A stretch of DNA of 64,000 bases from Demequina salsinemoris (GTDB lineage: Bacteria > Actinomycetota > Actinomycetes > Actinomycetales > Demequinaceae): positions 561,510 through 625,509 of the forward strand of contig NZ_BBQZ01000002.1 of assembly GCF_000974805.1 (NCBI RefSeq). Reading direction: 5' to 3'. Positions 42,524-52,254 of this stretch are shown piece by piece. The position numbers were made by a program, and so were the translations under genes. The notes under the pieces were generated by a model, which saw only the letters and a program-made list of their open reading frames with translations, was not told where the DNA came from and did not search any database. The stretch's first letter is position 1. Every line of letters begins with the position of its first letter.

Positions 42524-44038
42524 GTGAATCCTCTGCGTGATCCCCGGGATCGCAGACTCCCCCGCATCGCCGGCTCATGCGGCCTCGTCATGTTCGGCGT
42601 GACCGGTGACCTGGCCCGCAAGAAGCTCATGCCCGCGGTCTACGACCTCGCCAACCGCGGCCTGCTGCCGCCCGCATTCGCGCTGACCGGATTCGCGCGC
42701 CGTGAATGGGGTCGGGAGGACTTCGCCGAGGTCGTCTACGACTCTGTGCGCGAGCACGCGCGCACGCCGTGGAGCGATGAGACCTGGCGCCAGCTGTCCG
42801 AAGGCATCCGCTTCGTCCAGGGCACCTTCGACGATCCCGAGGCCTTCGCCGAGCTTCGTCGCACCGTCGAGGACCTCGACGAGCGTCGCGGCACCGGCGG
42901 CAACCACGCCTTCTACCTGTCGATCCCCCCGTCCGCGTTCCCCCAGGTCGTCACGCAGCTGCGCGACTCCGGCCTGTCGGACCCGAAGGAGGGCACCTGG
43001 CGCCGCGTCGTGATCGAGAAGCCCTTCGGCCACGATCTCGAGTCCGCCGAGCGGCTCGACGCGGTGGTCTCCGAGGTCTTCCCGCCCGACTCGGTGTTCC
43101 GCATCGACCACTACCTGGGCAAGGAGACGGTCCAGAACCTGCTCGCGATCCGCTTCGCGAACCAGCTCTTCGAGCCGATCTGGAACTCCCAGTACATCGA
43201 CCACGTGCAGATCACGATGGCCGAGGACATCGGCATCGGCTCGCGCGCCGGGTACTTCGACGGCATCGGCACCGCCCGCGACGTGATCCAGAACCACCTC
43301 CTCCAGCTCTTCGCTCTCACCGCGATGGAGGAGCCCGCGAGCTTCGAGGCCGCCGACCTGCGCACCGAGAAGGAGAAGGTGCTGCGCACGGCGCAGCTGC
43401 CCGAGGACCTCGGCCTCGGCACCGCCCGCGGTCAGTACGCCGCCGGCTGGCGCGGCGGCGAGCAGGTGGGTGGCTTCCTCGACGAGGACGGCATCTCCCC
43501 CGACTCGACCACCGAGACCTACGCCGCGATCCGCCTCGGCCTGCCCAACCGTCGCTGGAACGGCACGCCGTTCTACCTGCGCGCGGGCAAGCGCCTGGGA
43601 CGACGCGTGACCGAGATCGCGCTCGTGTTCAAGAAGGCGCCCTCACCGTACTTCCAGCACATCCAGGGCAGCGACGTCGGCACCAACGCCCTCGTCATCC
43701 GCGTGCAGCCCGACGAGGGCGTGACGCTGCGCTTCGGCTCCAAGGTCCCCGGGTCCACCATGGAGGTGCGCGACGTCACGATGGACTTCGCGTACGGCAA
43801 CGCGTTCACGGAGTCCTCGCCCGAGGCGTACGAGCGCCTCATCCTGGACGTCCTGCTGGGCGATCCGCCGCTGTTCCCCCGCCAGGAGGAGGTCGCGCTG
43901 TCCTGGCAGATCCTCGACCCGATCACCGAGTTCTGGACCACCCAGGGCCAGCCCGAGCCGTACCGCTCGGGAACCTGGGGCCCGCCCAGCTCGGACGAGA
44001 TGATGGCACGAGACGGAAGAGTCTGGAGGCGCCCGTGA
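42524..44038 (+). CDS. zwf: Glucose-6-phosphate 1-dehydrogenase
   Basis: A 504-residue enzyme, first step of the oxidative pentose-phosphate pathway. VMFGVTGDLARKKLMPAVYDLA is the NADP motif and RIDHYLGKETVQNLLAIRFAN the substrate signature with the catalytic histidine. GTG 42524 follows GGAGGG; its stop overlaps opcA as GTGA. Its activity in Actinobacteria usually depends on OpcA, which is the next gene. Confidence 0.96.
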   Translation: MNPLRDPRDRRLPRIAGSCGLVMFGVTGDLARKKLMPAVYDLANRGLLPPAFALTGFARREWGREDFAEVVYDSVREHARTPWSDETWRQLSEGIRFVQGTFDDPEAFAELRRTVEDLDERRGTGGNHAFYLSIPPSAFPQVVTQLRDSGLSDPKEGTWRRVVIEKPFGHDLESAERLDAVVSEVFPPDSVFRIDHYLGKETVQNLLAIRFANQLFEPIWNSQYIDHVQITMAEDIGIGSRAGYFDGIGTARDVIQNHLLQLFALTAMEEPASFEAADLRTEKEKVLRTAQLPEDLGLGTARGQYAAGWRGGEQVGGFLDEDGISPDSTTETYAAIRLGLPNRRWNGTPFYLRAGKRLGRRVTEIALVFKKAPSPYFQHIQGSDVGTNALVIRVQPDEGVTLRFGSKVPGSTMEVRDVTMDFAYGNAFTESSPEAYERLILDVLLGDPPLFPRQEEVALSWQILDPITEFWTTQGQPEPYRSGTWGPPSSDEMMARDGRVWRRP

Positions 44039-44943
44039 TCATCGAGCTCCCGAACACCACCACGTCCGCGATCGCGAAGCGACTGGTCCAGTCGCAGCAC
44101 GAGGGCGGCGTGATCACCCTGGCGCGCGTGATGACACTTGTGATCGATGCCAAGGGCGCCGATCACGACGCCGCGATCGCGACCGCCAACGTCGCCTCGC
44201 GCGAGCACCCGTGCCGCATCATCGTCATCGCCCCCCAGCAAGGCGTCGAGGCGCGCCTCGACGCCGAGATCCGCGTCGGCGGCGACGCGGGCGCGTCCGA
44301 GGTGATCGTGCTGCGTCCCTCCGGTGCGCAGGTGGGCCACGACGACACGCTCATCACGCCGCTCCTGCTGCCCGACGCTCCGATCGTCGCATGGTGGCCG
44401 GCCGACGTGCCGCAGGAATGCTCCGTGACCGGCCTGGGCAAGATGGCCCAGCGTCGCATCACGGACGCCAAGGGCAGTGCGGACCCCGAGTTCGTCCTGC
44501 GCTGCCTCGCGCACGACCACCGCAAGGGCGACACCGATCTCGCGTGGACCCGGCTCACCCGTTGGCGCGCGCTGCTCGCCTCCGCGCTCGAGCAGGTCAA
44601 GGTGCCCGTCGTCACCAAGGCTCGGATCCACGGGGACATGAACAGCCCGTCGATCCTGCTCCTCGGCGCGTGGCTCAAGAACGTGCTCGGCTGTGAGATC
44701 GAGGCGACCTACGACGCCTCGGTGTCCGCGCTCCAGCACATCGTCCTCGAGACGCCGTCCGGCGAGATCGGCATCAGCCGCCCCGACGGCCACCATGCGA
44801 CCCTGTCGCAGCCCGGTCAGCCCGACCATGTCATCGCCCTGCCCGCCCGCACTCTCGACGAATGCCTCGCCGAGGAGCTGCGCAGGCTCGACGACGACCC
44901 CGTCTACGGCGAGACGCTCGCCGCCTTTGGAGGCCAATCATGA
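44035..44943 (+). CDS. opcA: Glucose-6-phosphate dehydrogenase assembly protein OpcA
   Basis: A 302-residue protein of the actinobacterial/cyanobacterial OpcA family, needed for assembly or redox activation of Zwf. Family segments: TARVMTLVIDAKG-like strand (LARVMTLVIDAKGADHDAAI), DAPIVAWWPADVP and the C-terminal HATLSQPGQPDHVIALPARTLDECLAEELRRLDDDPVYG. GTG start overlaps zwf (GTGA) and its stop overlaps pgl (ATGA), so stoichiometric coupled expression is likely. Confidence 0.93.
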   Translation: MIIELPNTTTSAIAKRLVQSQHEGGVITLARVMTLVIDAKGADHDAAIATANVASREHPCRIIVIAPQQGVEARLDAEIRVGGDAGASEVIVLRPSGAQVGHDDTLITPLLLPDAPIVAWWPADVPQECSVTGLGKMAQRRITDAKGSADPEFVLRCLAHDHRKGDTDLAWTRLTRWRALLASALEQVKVPVVTKARIHGDMNSPSILLLGAWLKNVLGCEIEATYDASVSALQHIVLETPSGEIGISRPDGHHATLSQPGQPDHVIALPARTLDECLAEELRRLDDDPVYGETLAAFGGQS

Positions 44944-45656
44944 ACCGCAGGATCCTCGTGATGCCCGACCGCGACGCGGTCGCCCGCACCGCGGCCTCGC
45001 GCCTGCTCGTCACCATCCAGGACGTCCTCGCCGCCCAGCCGGTCGCGCACGTCGTCGTCACGGGCGGGACGGTCGGCATCGGCACGCTCGTCGAGGTGGC
45101 CCGGTCACCGCTCGCCGGCGATGTCGACTGGACTTCGGTTCACGTCTGGTGGGGCGACGAGCGCTTCGTCGCCTCGGGTGACGGCGACCGCAACGAGGGC
45201 CAGGCGCAGGAGGCGATGCTCGGTGCGCTGCCGCTTCCCGAGGAGAACATCCACCGGATGGGGTCCTCGTCGGACCACGCGACCGCCGAGGACGCCGCCG
45301 AGGCGTATCGCGCCGAGATGTCCGCCGCCGGCGACCCCGCGTGGGACGTGCTCATGCTGGGGCTCGGCCCCGACGGGCACGTCGCGTCGCTCTTCCCCGG
45401 GCACGCGAGCTTCACCGACGGCGGCCCCTCGGCCTACGCCGTGCACGACTCCCCCAAGCCCCCGCCCACGCGCGTCACGCTGTCCCGCGAGACCATCCAG
45501 CGCGCCAAGCGGGTCTGGGTCGTCGCCGCCGGCGCCGAGAAGGCCGAGAAAGTCGCGGCCTGCATCCACGGCGACGAGTCGCTGCCCGGAGCCGTCGCCC
45601 GGGGCACGGACGAGACGCTGTGGATGATCGACGCCGCAGCGGCGACGGGAATCTAA
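44940..45656 (+). CDS. pgl: 6-phosphogluconolactonase
   Basis: A 238-residue enzyme that hydrolyses the lactone made by Zwf. VHVWWGDERFV, NEGQAQEAML and VLMLGLGPDGHVASLFPGH are the family signatures with the catalytic His in DGHVASLFPGH. ATG 44940 overlaps the opcA stop as ATGA and TTGGAGG precedes it. A strong hairpin terminator follows, so it ends the operon; gnd (6-phosphogluconate dehydrogenase) is elsewhere. Confidence 0.94.
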   Translation: MNRRILVMPDRDAVARTAASRLLVTIQDVLAAQPVAHVVVTGGTVGIGTLVEVARSPLAGDVDWTSVHVWWGDERFVASGDGDRNEGQAQEAMLGALPLPEENIHRMGSSSDHATAEDAAEAYRAEMSAAGDPAWDVLMLGLGPDGHVASLFPGHASFTDGGPSAYAVHDSPKPPPTRVTLSRETIQRAKRVWVVAAGAEKAEKVAACIHGDESLPGAVARGTDETLWMIDAAAATGI

Positions 45657-45670
45657 CCCGTCCGCTGCGC

Positions 45671-45706
45671 CGCGAAGGGCCCCGCCGCAAGGCGGGGCCC
45701 TTCGCG
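45671..45706 (+). terminator. Terminator of the pentose-phosphate operon
   Basis: Perfect 16-bp stem CGCGAAGGGCCCCGCC and its complement closed by a GCAA (GNRA) tetraloop, 14 bases after the pgl stop codon. There is no T-tract, as usual for actinobacterial terminators. Confidence 0.85.
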
Positions 45707-45796
45707 TCCCCGCTGCTCCCCCGGCCCAGCCCCCGCATCGTCCCGACATCCGCATCGTCCCTACCCACGGCTTCGTCTCGGCCTTCGCGCGCCAGT

Positions 45797-45841
45797 GGGA
45801 ACTGAGTGCTGGATTTGGCACGGATCCTGCACTCAGTTCCC
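45797..45841. repeat. 13-bp inverted repeat element (GGGAACTGAGTGC ... GCACTCAGTTCCC)
   Basis: Perfect 13-bp arms enclose a 19-base loop that has its own partial symmetry (GGAT...ATCC, and GTGC pairing with GGCAC). It lies midway between two facing terminators and outside any gene. It may be a REP/MITE-like intergenic element, a protein-binding site or a transcript-end structure. Confidence 0.6.
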
Positions 45842-45927
45842 TCCAGCGCGCGCGGCGGCCCGATCGGCGCATGCGCCCCGCCCCGCACGGGCCGCATGCC
45901 GTCACAGAGGCCGCCCCGAACATGCGA

Positions 45928-45957
45928 AAGCGCCCCCGCCGTGTGGCGGGGGCGCTT
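45928..45957 (-). terminator. Terminator of the rbpA/SelT-like unit
   Basis: Perfect 13-bp stem AAGCGCCCCCGCC / GGCGGGGGCGCTT with a GTGT loop; on the minus strand it is followed by TTTCG. It starts 34 bases after the stop codon at 45992. Confidence 0.85.
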
Positions 45958-45991
45958 ATCGCATCAGCGGGGCAGCGTCATGGGGAAGCGG

Positions 45992-46273
45992 TCAGTGCCG
46001 CTTGCCCATCAGCAGGTCGCGGCCCTCGGGCTGCACGCCCTCGGCCGGGCCGAGCTTGGCACGCACCGTCGCGACGATCGCGTCGATGTCGAACTCAGCG
46101 GGCTTGGAGTAGATCTCCTCGCCGTCGGCGGTGAACGTGAAGACGCCCTTGCGGCCCGTCTTCAGCGTCACGCCCTCGAGCGCGTTGCCGAACTCCTCGA
46201 GCAGCCGGGTCTGAGCCTCCGTCGCGCGCGGCAGGTAGCCGCACGGAACGCAGTACTCGATCGTGATCTGCAT
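45992..46273 (-). CDS. SelT/SelW/SelH-like redox protein (Rdx family)
   Basis: A 93-residue thioredoxin-like protein. ITIEYCVPCGYLPRATEAQTRLLEEFG holds the redox motif CVPC, the cysteine version of the CxxU motif of selenoproteins SelT/W/H; TGRKGVFTFTADGEEIYSKP is the other conserved family block. No partner reductase is known for bacterial members. Its ATG is fused to the end of rbpA as TGATG, so it is translated together with the RNA polymerase-binding protein. Confidence 0.85.
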   Translation of the reverse strand: MQITIEYCVPCGYLPRATEAQTRLLEEFGNALEGVTLKTGRKGVFTFTADGEEIYSKPAEFDIDAIVATVRAKLGPAEGVQPEGRDLLMGKRH

Positions 46274-46647
46274 CAGTCGGCGACCGCGACGGCGTCGCCG
46301 CGGCGCTCGCGCAGGCCGGCGAGCGCCTCGTTGAGCAGGGCCTCGCCCTCCTCGTCCGAGCGACGCTCCTTCACGTACGCGAGGTGCGTCTTGTACGGCT
46401 CGTTGCGCATGGGCTCCGGCGGGTTGTCCGGGTCCAGGCCGCCCGGAAGCCCGCAGCGGGGGCAGTCCCACTCGAGCGGGATCTCCGGGTCCTCGAGCTC
46501 CTCGCTCAGCGCGAAGCTGGGCGACGTGACGTGGCCCTTCGCGCAGTAGTAGCTGACCGTCTTGCGAGGCGCGGACTCACCGCGCTCGTTCTCGCCCATG
46601 GGGCCCGCGCCGACGCGCGAGCCACGGATAGCGTTTCCACCAGCCAT
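46273..46647 (-). CDS. rbpA: RNA polymerase-binding protein RbpA
   Basis: A 124-residue actinobacterial transcription factor that binds the principal sigma factor and RNA polymerase and stabilises the open complex. MAGGNAIRGSRVGAGP is the N-terminal/basic-linker region, YYCAKGHVTSPSFA and WDCPRCGLPGG form the core with its zinc-binding-like cysteines, and the C-terminal sigma-interaction helices (HLAYVKERRSDEEGEALLNEAL) close it. A GAGGGGG ribosome-binding site lies somewhat far (about ten bases) before the ATG. It follows secG by 30 bases. Confidence 0.96.
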   Translation of the reverse strand: MAGGNAIRGSRVGAGPMGENERGESAPRKTVSYYCAKGHVTSPSFALSEELEDPEIPLEWDCPRCGLPGGLDPDNPPEPMRNEPYKTHLAYVKERRSDEEGEALLNEALAGLRERRGDAVAVAD

Positions 46648-46677
46648 CGAGTGTCTTTCCCCCTCAGGATCGGTAGG

Positions 46678-46923
46678 TCACAGCGCGAAGCGCTGGATGA
46701 GGCCAAGAAGCACGATCACGAGGAACCATGAGATGGCGGCCCCCCACGTGAGTCGGGACAGGTTGCGCTCGCCCACCGAGGAGGACTGGATGCCGGAGGC
46801 GATGCCGCCGCCGAACATGTCGGTGATGCCGCCGCCGCGTCCGCGGTGCATGAGCACCAGGCCGATGATCGCGATGCTCAGCAGGACGAGCAACACCCAG
46901 AGGATGTTTTCCAGAATTGCCAC
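46678..46923 (-). CDS. secG: Preprotein translocase subunit SecG
   Basis: An 81-residue two-helix membrane protein: ILWVLLVLLSIAIIGLVLMHRGRGGGITDMFGGGI is the first helix with the conserved glycine-rich cytoplasmic loop, and WGAAISWFLVIVLLGLIQRF the second. It aids SecA cycling in the SecYEG channel. The start is GTG after GGGAG. TAAACT at 46953-46958 is a plausible -10 box, just beyond the terminator of the glycolytic operon. Confidence 0.95.
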   Translation of the reverse strand: MAILENILWVLLVLLSIAIIGLVLMHRGRGGGITDMFGGGIASGIQSSSVGERNLSRLTWGAAISWFLVIVLLGLIQRFAL

Positions 46924-46952
46924 GGTACTCCCAGGACGTCGTTTGTCGGGTC

Positions 46953-46958
46953 AAGTTT
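46953..46958 (-). promoter_or_regulatory. -10 box TAAACT upstream of secG
   Basis: TAAACT on the minus strand, about 30 bases before the GTG of secG, giving a leader of about 23 bases with GGGAG. Confidence 0.4.
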
Positions 46959-46964
46959 ACGCGA

Positions 46965-47003
46965 CGACGGCGCGGCTCGGGACAACCCCGGGCCGCGCCG
47001 TCG
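46965..47003 (-). terminator. Terminator after tpiA
   Basis: A 12-bp perfect stem CGACGGCGCGGC / GCCGCGCCGTCG extended inward by TCGGG / CCCGG (one G-T wobble) around an ACAAC loop. It begins ten bases after the tpiA stop and separates the gap-pgk-tpiA operon from secG-rbpA. Confidence 0.8.
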
Positions 47004-47012
47004 AACGTAGGG

Positions 47013-47801
47013 TCAGCCGACCTGGTGCTCCTGGAAGCGAGCGATCTTGGAGAACTCCTCCGGGTCGAGGCTCGCGCCGCCGACCAGACCGCCGTCGACG
47101 TCCTCCTCAGCCATGAGCTGAGCGATGGACGAGGACTTCACGGAGCCGCCGTAGAGCACGCGCACGCCGGCGGCGAGCTCGGCGTCGTACAGCTCGGCGA
47201 GGCGCGCACGGATCGCACCGCAGACCTCCTGCGCGTCGGCAGGGGTCGCGACCTCACCGGTGCCGATGGCCCACACGGGCTCATAGGCGATGACGACGTC
47301 CTTGGCCTGCTCGGCCGGAAGGTCCTTGAGCGCACCGTCGACCTGGGCGAGCGTGTACTCGACCTGACGGCCCTCCTTGCGGATGTCCAGGCCCTCACCG
47401 ACGCACACGATCGGGACGATGCCGTGCGCGAACGCCGCCTTCGTCTTCGCCGCGACGATCTCGTCGGTCTCACCGTGGTACTGGCGACGCTCCGAGTGGC
47501 CCACGGCCACGAAGCTCACGCCGAGCTTCGCGAGCTGAGCGCCCGAGACCTCGCCGGTGTAGGCGCCGGACTCGTGCTGCGAGATGTCCTGCGCGCCGTA
47601 CTTGAGGTCCAGCTTGTCGGCGTCCACGAGCGTCTGCACCGAGCGCAGCGAGGTGAACGACGGCAGCACGGCGACCTCGACGGCCGAGAAGTCGTGCTTG
47701 GCGTCGCGGAGGAGCCAGGCGAGCTTCTGCACCGTGTGGGTGCCCTCGAGGTGGTCGAGGTTGAGCTTCCAGTTGCCTGCGATCAGCGGGGTACGTGCCA
47801 T
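47013..47801 (-). CDS. tpiA: Triosephosphate isomerase
   Basis: A 262-residue glycolytic TIM barrel interconverting DHAP and glyceraldehyde-3-phosphate. [10 protein letters not shown] holds the active-site lysine, [15 protein letters not shown] the electrophilic histidine, and [17 protein letters not shown] the catalytic glutamate and loop 6. The ATG is three bases after the pgk stop, with GGAGGG within the end of pgk. Confidence 0.97.
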   Translation of the reverse strand: MARTPLIAGNWKLNLDHLEGTHTVQKLAWLLRDAKHDFSAVEVAVLPSFTSLRSVQTLVDADKLDLKYGAQDISQHESGAYTGEVSGAQLAKLGVSFVAVGHSERRQYHGETDEIVAAKTKAAFAHGIVPIVCVGEGLDIRKEGRQVEYTLAQVDGALKDLPAEQAKDVVIAYEPVWAIGTGEVATPADAQEVCGAIRARLAELYDAELAAGVRVLYGGSVKSSSIAQLMAEEDVDGGLVGGASLDPEEFSKIARFQEHQVG

Positions 47802-47804
47802 GTC

Positions 47805-48995
47805 TCAGCCCTCCAGGACGTCAAGGCCCGGGAGCACCTTGCCCTCGAGCAGCTCGAGGGAGGCGCCGCCACCCGTCGAGATGTGGCCGAAGCCGGCCTC
47901 GTCGAAGCCGAGTCGACGGACCGCGGCGGCGGAGTCGCCACCGCCGACGACCGAGAAGCCGTCGGAGTCGATCATCGCCTGAGCGACGGCCTTGGTGCCC
48001 TCGGCGAAGGCCGGGAACTCGAACACGCCCATGGGGCCGTTCCAGACGATCGTCTTGGCGTCGAGGATCTTCGACGCGAACAGCTTGCCCGACTCGGGGC
48101 CGATGTCGAGGCCCATGCTCTCGGCGGGGATCGCGTCCGCGGCGACGACCTCGTGCGCGGCATCCGCGGCGAAGCCCTCGGCGGCGACGATGTCGGTCGG
48201 CAGGACGATCTCGACGCCGTTCTCCTCGGCCGTCTTGAGGTAGCCCTTGACGGTGTCGAGCTGGTCGGCCTCGAGGAGCGACTTGCCCACGCCGTAGCCC
48301 TTGGCCGCGAGGAACGTGAAGACCATGCCGCCACCGATGAGGAGGCGGTCGGCCTTGGTCAGCAGGTTCGCGATGACGCCGAGCTTGTCGGACACCTTCG
48401 AGCCGCCGAGGACGACGGCGTAGGGACGCTCGGGGTCGGTCACGGCCTTGCTCAGCGACTCGACCTCCTTCTGCACGAGCAGGCCGCCGGCGGCCGGCAG
48501 CAGCTTCGCGACGTCGTACACCGACGCCTGCTTGCGGTGGACGACGCCGAAGCCGTCCGACACGAACACGTCTGCGAGCTCGGCGAGCTCGGCGGCGAGC
48601 GCCTGGCGCTCCTCGTCGACCTTCGAGGTCTCGCGCGCGTCGAAGCGGACGTTCTCGAGCATCAGGACCTGGCCGGCCTCGAGCGCGGCGGCCTTCGCCT
48701 TGGCGTCGTCGCCGACGAGGTCGGCGGCGAGGGTCACGGGCTTGCCGAGCAGCTCCGACAGGCGCGCGGCGGCGGGGGCCAGCGAGAAGGCGGGGTCCGG
48801 GGCGCCCTTGGGTCGGCCGAGGTGCGCCATCACGATGACGGAGGCGCCGGCGCCCAGGAGCTTCTCGATGGTGGGGACGGACGCGCGCACGCGGCCGTCG
48901 TCGGTGATCGTGGTGCCGTCGAGCGGCACGTTGAGGTCGGCGCGCAGCAGGACCTTCTTGCCGCTGAGGTCGCCGAGGGTGTCGATGGTCTTCAT
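47805..48995 (-). CDS. pgk: Phosphoglycerate kinase
   Basis: A 396-residue enzyme transferring the acyl phosphate of 1,3-bisphosphoglycerate to [18 protein letters not shown] is the N-terminal signature, [12 protein letters not shown] and the ATP-domain motif [16 protein letters not shown] with [16 protein letters not shown] at the C-terminus are complete. ATG 48995 follows AAGGA. The longer frame (to 49037) adds an unrelated stretch and is rejected. Confidence 0.97.
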   Translation of the reverse strand: MKTIDTLGDLSGKKVLLRADLNVPLDGTTITDDGRVRASVPTIEKLLGAGASVIVMAHLGRPKGAPDPAFSLAPAAARLSELLGKPVTLAADLVGDDAKAKAAALEAGQVLMLENVRFDARETSKVDEERQALAAELAELADVFVSDGFGVVHRKQASVYDVAKLLPAAGGLLVQKEVESLSKAVTDPERPYAVVLGGSKVSDKLGVIANLLTKADRLLIGGGMVFTFLAAKGYGVGKSLLEADQLDTVKGYLKTAEENGVEIVLPTDIVAAEGFAADAAHEVVAADAIPAESMGLDIGPESGKLFASKILDAKTIVWNGPMGVFEFPAFAEGTKAVAQAMIDSDGFSVVGGGDSAAAVRRLGFDEAGFGHISTGGGASLELLEGKVLPGLDVLEG

Positions 48996-49039
48996 CTCAG
49001 TCCTTGGAGGTTCGAGTGTGGGTGGTGGCCGTGACATGA

Positions 49040-49075
49040 CGACGCCCGCGAACGCCGGAGCGTGCGCGGGCGTCG
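49040..49075 (-). terminator. GC-rich hairpin between gap and pgk
   Basis: An 11-bp stem (CGACGCCCGCG / CGCGGGCGTCG) with a 14-base loop in the 107-base gap-pgk gap. It may partly terminate or protect the gap transcript end while pgk-tpiA is read through. Confidence 0.55.
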
Positions 49076-49102
49076 CCGTGAGTCACTTCAGGCGTTGAGC
49101 CG

Positions 49103-50215
<1,113 letters not shown>

Positions 50216-50281
50216 CTACAACCATTCCGGGAGCCCGTCCGCGCGACGAAGGTCCCGACGCAATGCAGGGAAGTTGACAGA

Positions 50282-51265
50282 TCAGTCAACCTCGATGAGG
50301 TCGGGTCCGATGCCCGCCTCAGTGTCGGGGATGCCCAGCTCCTCAGCCCGCTTGTCGGCCGTCGCGAGCAGGCGGCGGATGCGACCCGCGACCGCGTCCT
50401 TCGTGAGCTGCGGGTCGGCGAGCCGGCCCAGCTCCTCGAGCGACGCGTCCCGGTGAGCGAGCCTCAGCTCGCCCGCCTCGCGCAGGTGCTCGGGCACGTC
50501 GTCGGCGAGGATCTCGAACGCACGAGCCACGCGGGCCGATGCGGCGACCGCGGCCTGCGCCGACCGGCGAAGGTTGGCGTCATCGAAGTTCGCGAGCCGG
50601 TTCGCGGTGCCGCGCACCTCGCGCCGGGTCCGCTTCTCCTCCCACTCGAGCATCGCGTCGTGCGCGCCGAGGCGGGCGAGCATCTGCGCGATCGCCTCAC
50701 CGTCGCGGATCACCACGCGGTCCACGCCGCGCACCTCGCGGGACTTCGCGGTCACGCCCAGGCGACGAGCGGCGCCGACGAGCGCGAGCGCCGCCTCGGG
50801 ACCGGGGGCCGTCACCTCGAGCGCGGCCGAACGGCCTGGCTCGGTGAGCGACCCGTGCGCGATGAACGCGCCGCGCCAGGCGGCGACCGTGTCATCGACG
50901 GAGCCGCCCACGACGTGCGGGGGAAGCCCACGGACGGGCCGACCGCGGTGGTCGAGCAGCCCGGTCTGCCTCGCGAGGGACTCCCCGTCCTTGACGACCC
51001 GGACGACGTAGCGGTTGCCCTTGCGCAGCGCCCCGCCCGATACCACGATGATCTCCGAGTTGAGGTTGTGGACCTCCTGGATGAAGGCACGCAGCCGGCG
51101 CGCGCCGATCGCGGTGTCGAGCTCCGCCTCGATCACGATCCGCCCGGAGACGATGTGCAGCCCGCCCGCGAAGCGCAGCGTCGTCGCCACCTCCGCCTTG
51201 CGGGCCGAGACCTTGTCGACCTGCACGCGTGCAAGTTCGTCCTTCACCTTCGCCGTCAGAGCCAT
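50282..51265 (-). CDS. whiA: Sporulation/cell-division regulator WhiA
   Basis: A 327-residue DNA-binding protein with an N-terminal LAGLIDADG-like fold ([44 protein letters not shown]) and a C-terminal helix-turn-helix ([35 protein letters not shown]). In Streptomyces it controls septation with WhiB; in non-sporulating Micrococcales it is retained with cell-division-related roles. It lies 20 bases after yvcK. CACGAT seven bases before the ATG is a weak leaderless-type signal. Confidence 0.95.
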   Translation of the reverse strand: MALTAKVKDELARVQVDKVSARKAEVATTLRFAGGLHIVSGRIVIEAELDTAIGARRLRAFIQEVHNLNSEIIVVSGGALRKGNRYVVRVVKDGESLARQTGLLDHRGRPVRGLPPHVVGGSVDDTVAAWRGAFIAHGSLTEPGRSAALEVTAPGPEAALALVGAARRLGVTAKSREVRGVDRVVIRDGEAIAQMLARLGAHDAMLEWEEKRTRREVRGTANRLANFDDANLRRSAQAAVAASARVARAFEILADDVPEHLREAGELRLAHRDASLEELGRLADPQLTKDAVAGRIRRLLATADKRAEELGIPDTEAGIGPDLIEVD

Positions 51266-51285
51266 GGGGTCAATCGTGCCATGCC

Positions 51286-52254
51286 TCAGGGGACCCGATG
51301 CGACCCTGGCGATGTCATGCGCACGGCGAGGGACAGCGCGTCGGCGAGCAGCGCGGGATCGTGCCGGTCGATGCTGCCTTCGAGCCGGAGGGGTCTCGCC
51401 ACCACATGCGTGCCCCAGGACCGGAGCTCGTCACGCAGCTCGGGCTCGGCGGCGTGCGCCTCGTCCACCACGACCGCACCCGGCACGAACCCGGGCGCGG
51501 CACGCCGAAGCGCGCGCACATCGTCCGCGCGGCGCATGCCGATCGTCTCGACGTCCTCGTATCCGATGTTGAGCGTGAGGATCGTGCGGTGCGCCGCCGC
51601 ATGCAGCGCGTCGGACACCGGTGCCACCAGGAAGTGCGGGATCACCGAGGTGTACCAGCTGCCGGGCCCGAGCACGATGGCGTCCGCACCCGCGATGGCC
51701 TCGAGCGTCGCGGCAGGCACACGCGGATCGCGCGGCTCGTTGCGCAGCTCGACCACGCGCCCCTCGGCCGTCGCCACCGCGACCTGGCCCCTGACCTCGC
51801 GCACCTCGCCGTCGCACTCGACCTGCGCGACGATCTCGAGCGGATCGAGGGCGACGGGGAGCACCCGACCCTCAGCGCGCAGCAGCCGCGCGACCCAGTC
51901 GAGCCCCTCGACGATGTCGCCGGTGTGCTGCCACAGGCCCGCGATGAGCAGGTTGCCGACCGCATGGCCGGCAAGCGGTCCTGACGTGTCGAAGCGGGTC
52001 TGGAGCACGTCGCGCCACGTGAGGCCCCAGGGAGTGTCCTCGCACAGCGCGCTGAGAGCCATCCGCAGGTCCCCCGGCGGCACGACATCCATCTCCTCGC
52101 GCAGGCGACCGGACGATCCCCCGTCGTCCCCGACGGTGACCACCGCCGTGATGCTCTCCGCGACGCGGCGCAACGCCGTCAGGGACGTGTACAGGCCGTG
52201 TCCCCCGCCGAGCGCGACGACGTGGGGTCCGGCCGGGTCAGCGCTCCTTGTCAC
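51286..52254 (-). CDS. yvcK: Gluconeogenesis factor YvcK / CofD-like protein
   Basis: A 322-residue protein of the YvcK family. [19 protein letters not shown] is the nucleotide-sugar loop, [24 protein letters not shown] the family signature, and [16 protein letters not shown] the later block. In Gram-positives it binds UDP-GlcNAc and affects cell-wall synthesis during gluconeogenic growth. Its GTG start lies 17 bases inside the end of rapZ. Confidence 0.93.
   Translation of the reverse strand: MTRSADPAGPHVVALGGGHGLYTSLTALRRVAESITAVVTVGDDGGSSGRLREEMDVVPPGDLRMALSALCEDTPWGLTWRDVLQTRFDTSGPLAGHAVGNLLIAGLWQHTGDIVEGLDWVARLLRAEGRVLPVALDPLEIVAQVECDGEVREVRGQVAVATAEGRVVELRNEPRDPRVPAATLEAIAGADAIVLGPGSWYTSVIPHFLVAPVSDALHAAAHRTILTLNIGYEDVETIGMRRADDVRALRRAAPGFVPGAVVVDEAHAAEPELRDELRSWGTHVVARPLRLEGSIDRHDPALLADALSLAVRMTSPGSHRVP

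Larger units (their letters stand above)
45657..45991. other. 335-base gene-free region between convergent operons
   Basis: It contains the pgl terminator, a 13-bp inverted repeat with a 19-base loop (45797-45841) and the terminator of the rbpA/SelT-like unit. Open frames crossing it are low-complexity arginine/proline reads without support. I see no coding gene. Confidence 0.7.

Noticed and set aside
46917..49034. 705-codon plus-strand frame antisense to tpiA and pgk
   Set aside because: It is the antisense of two unmistakable glycolytic genes and has only Leu/Val/Asp/Arg composition with no motif.
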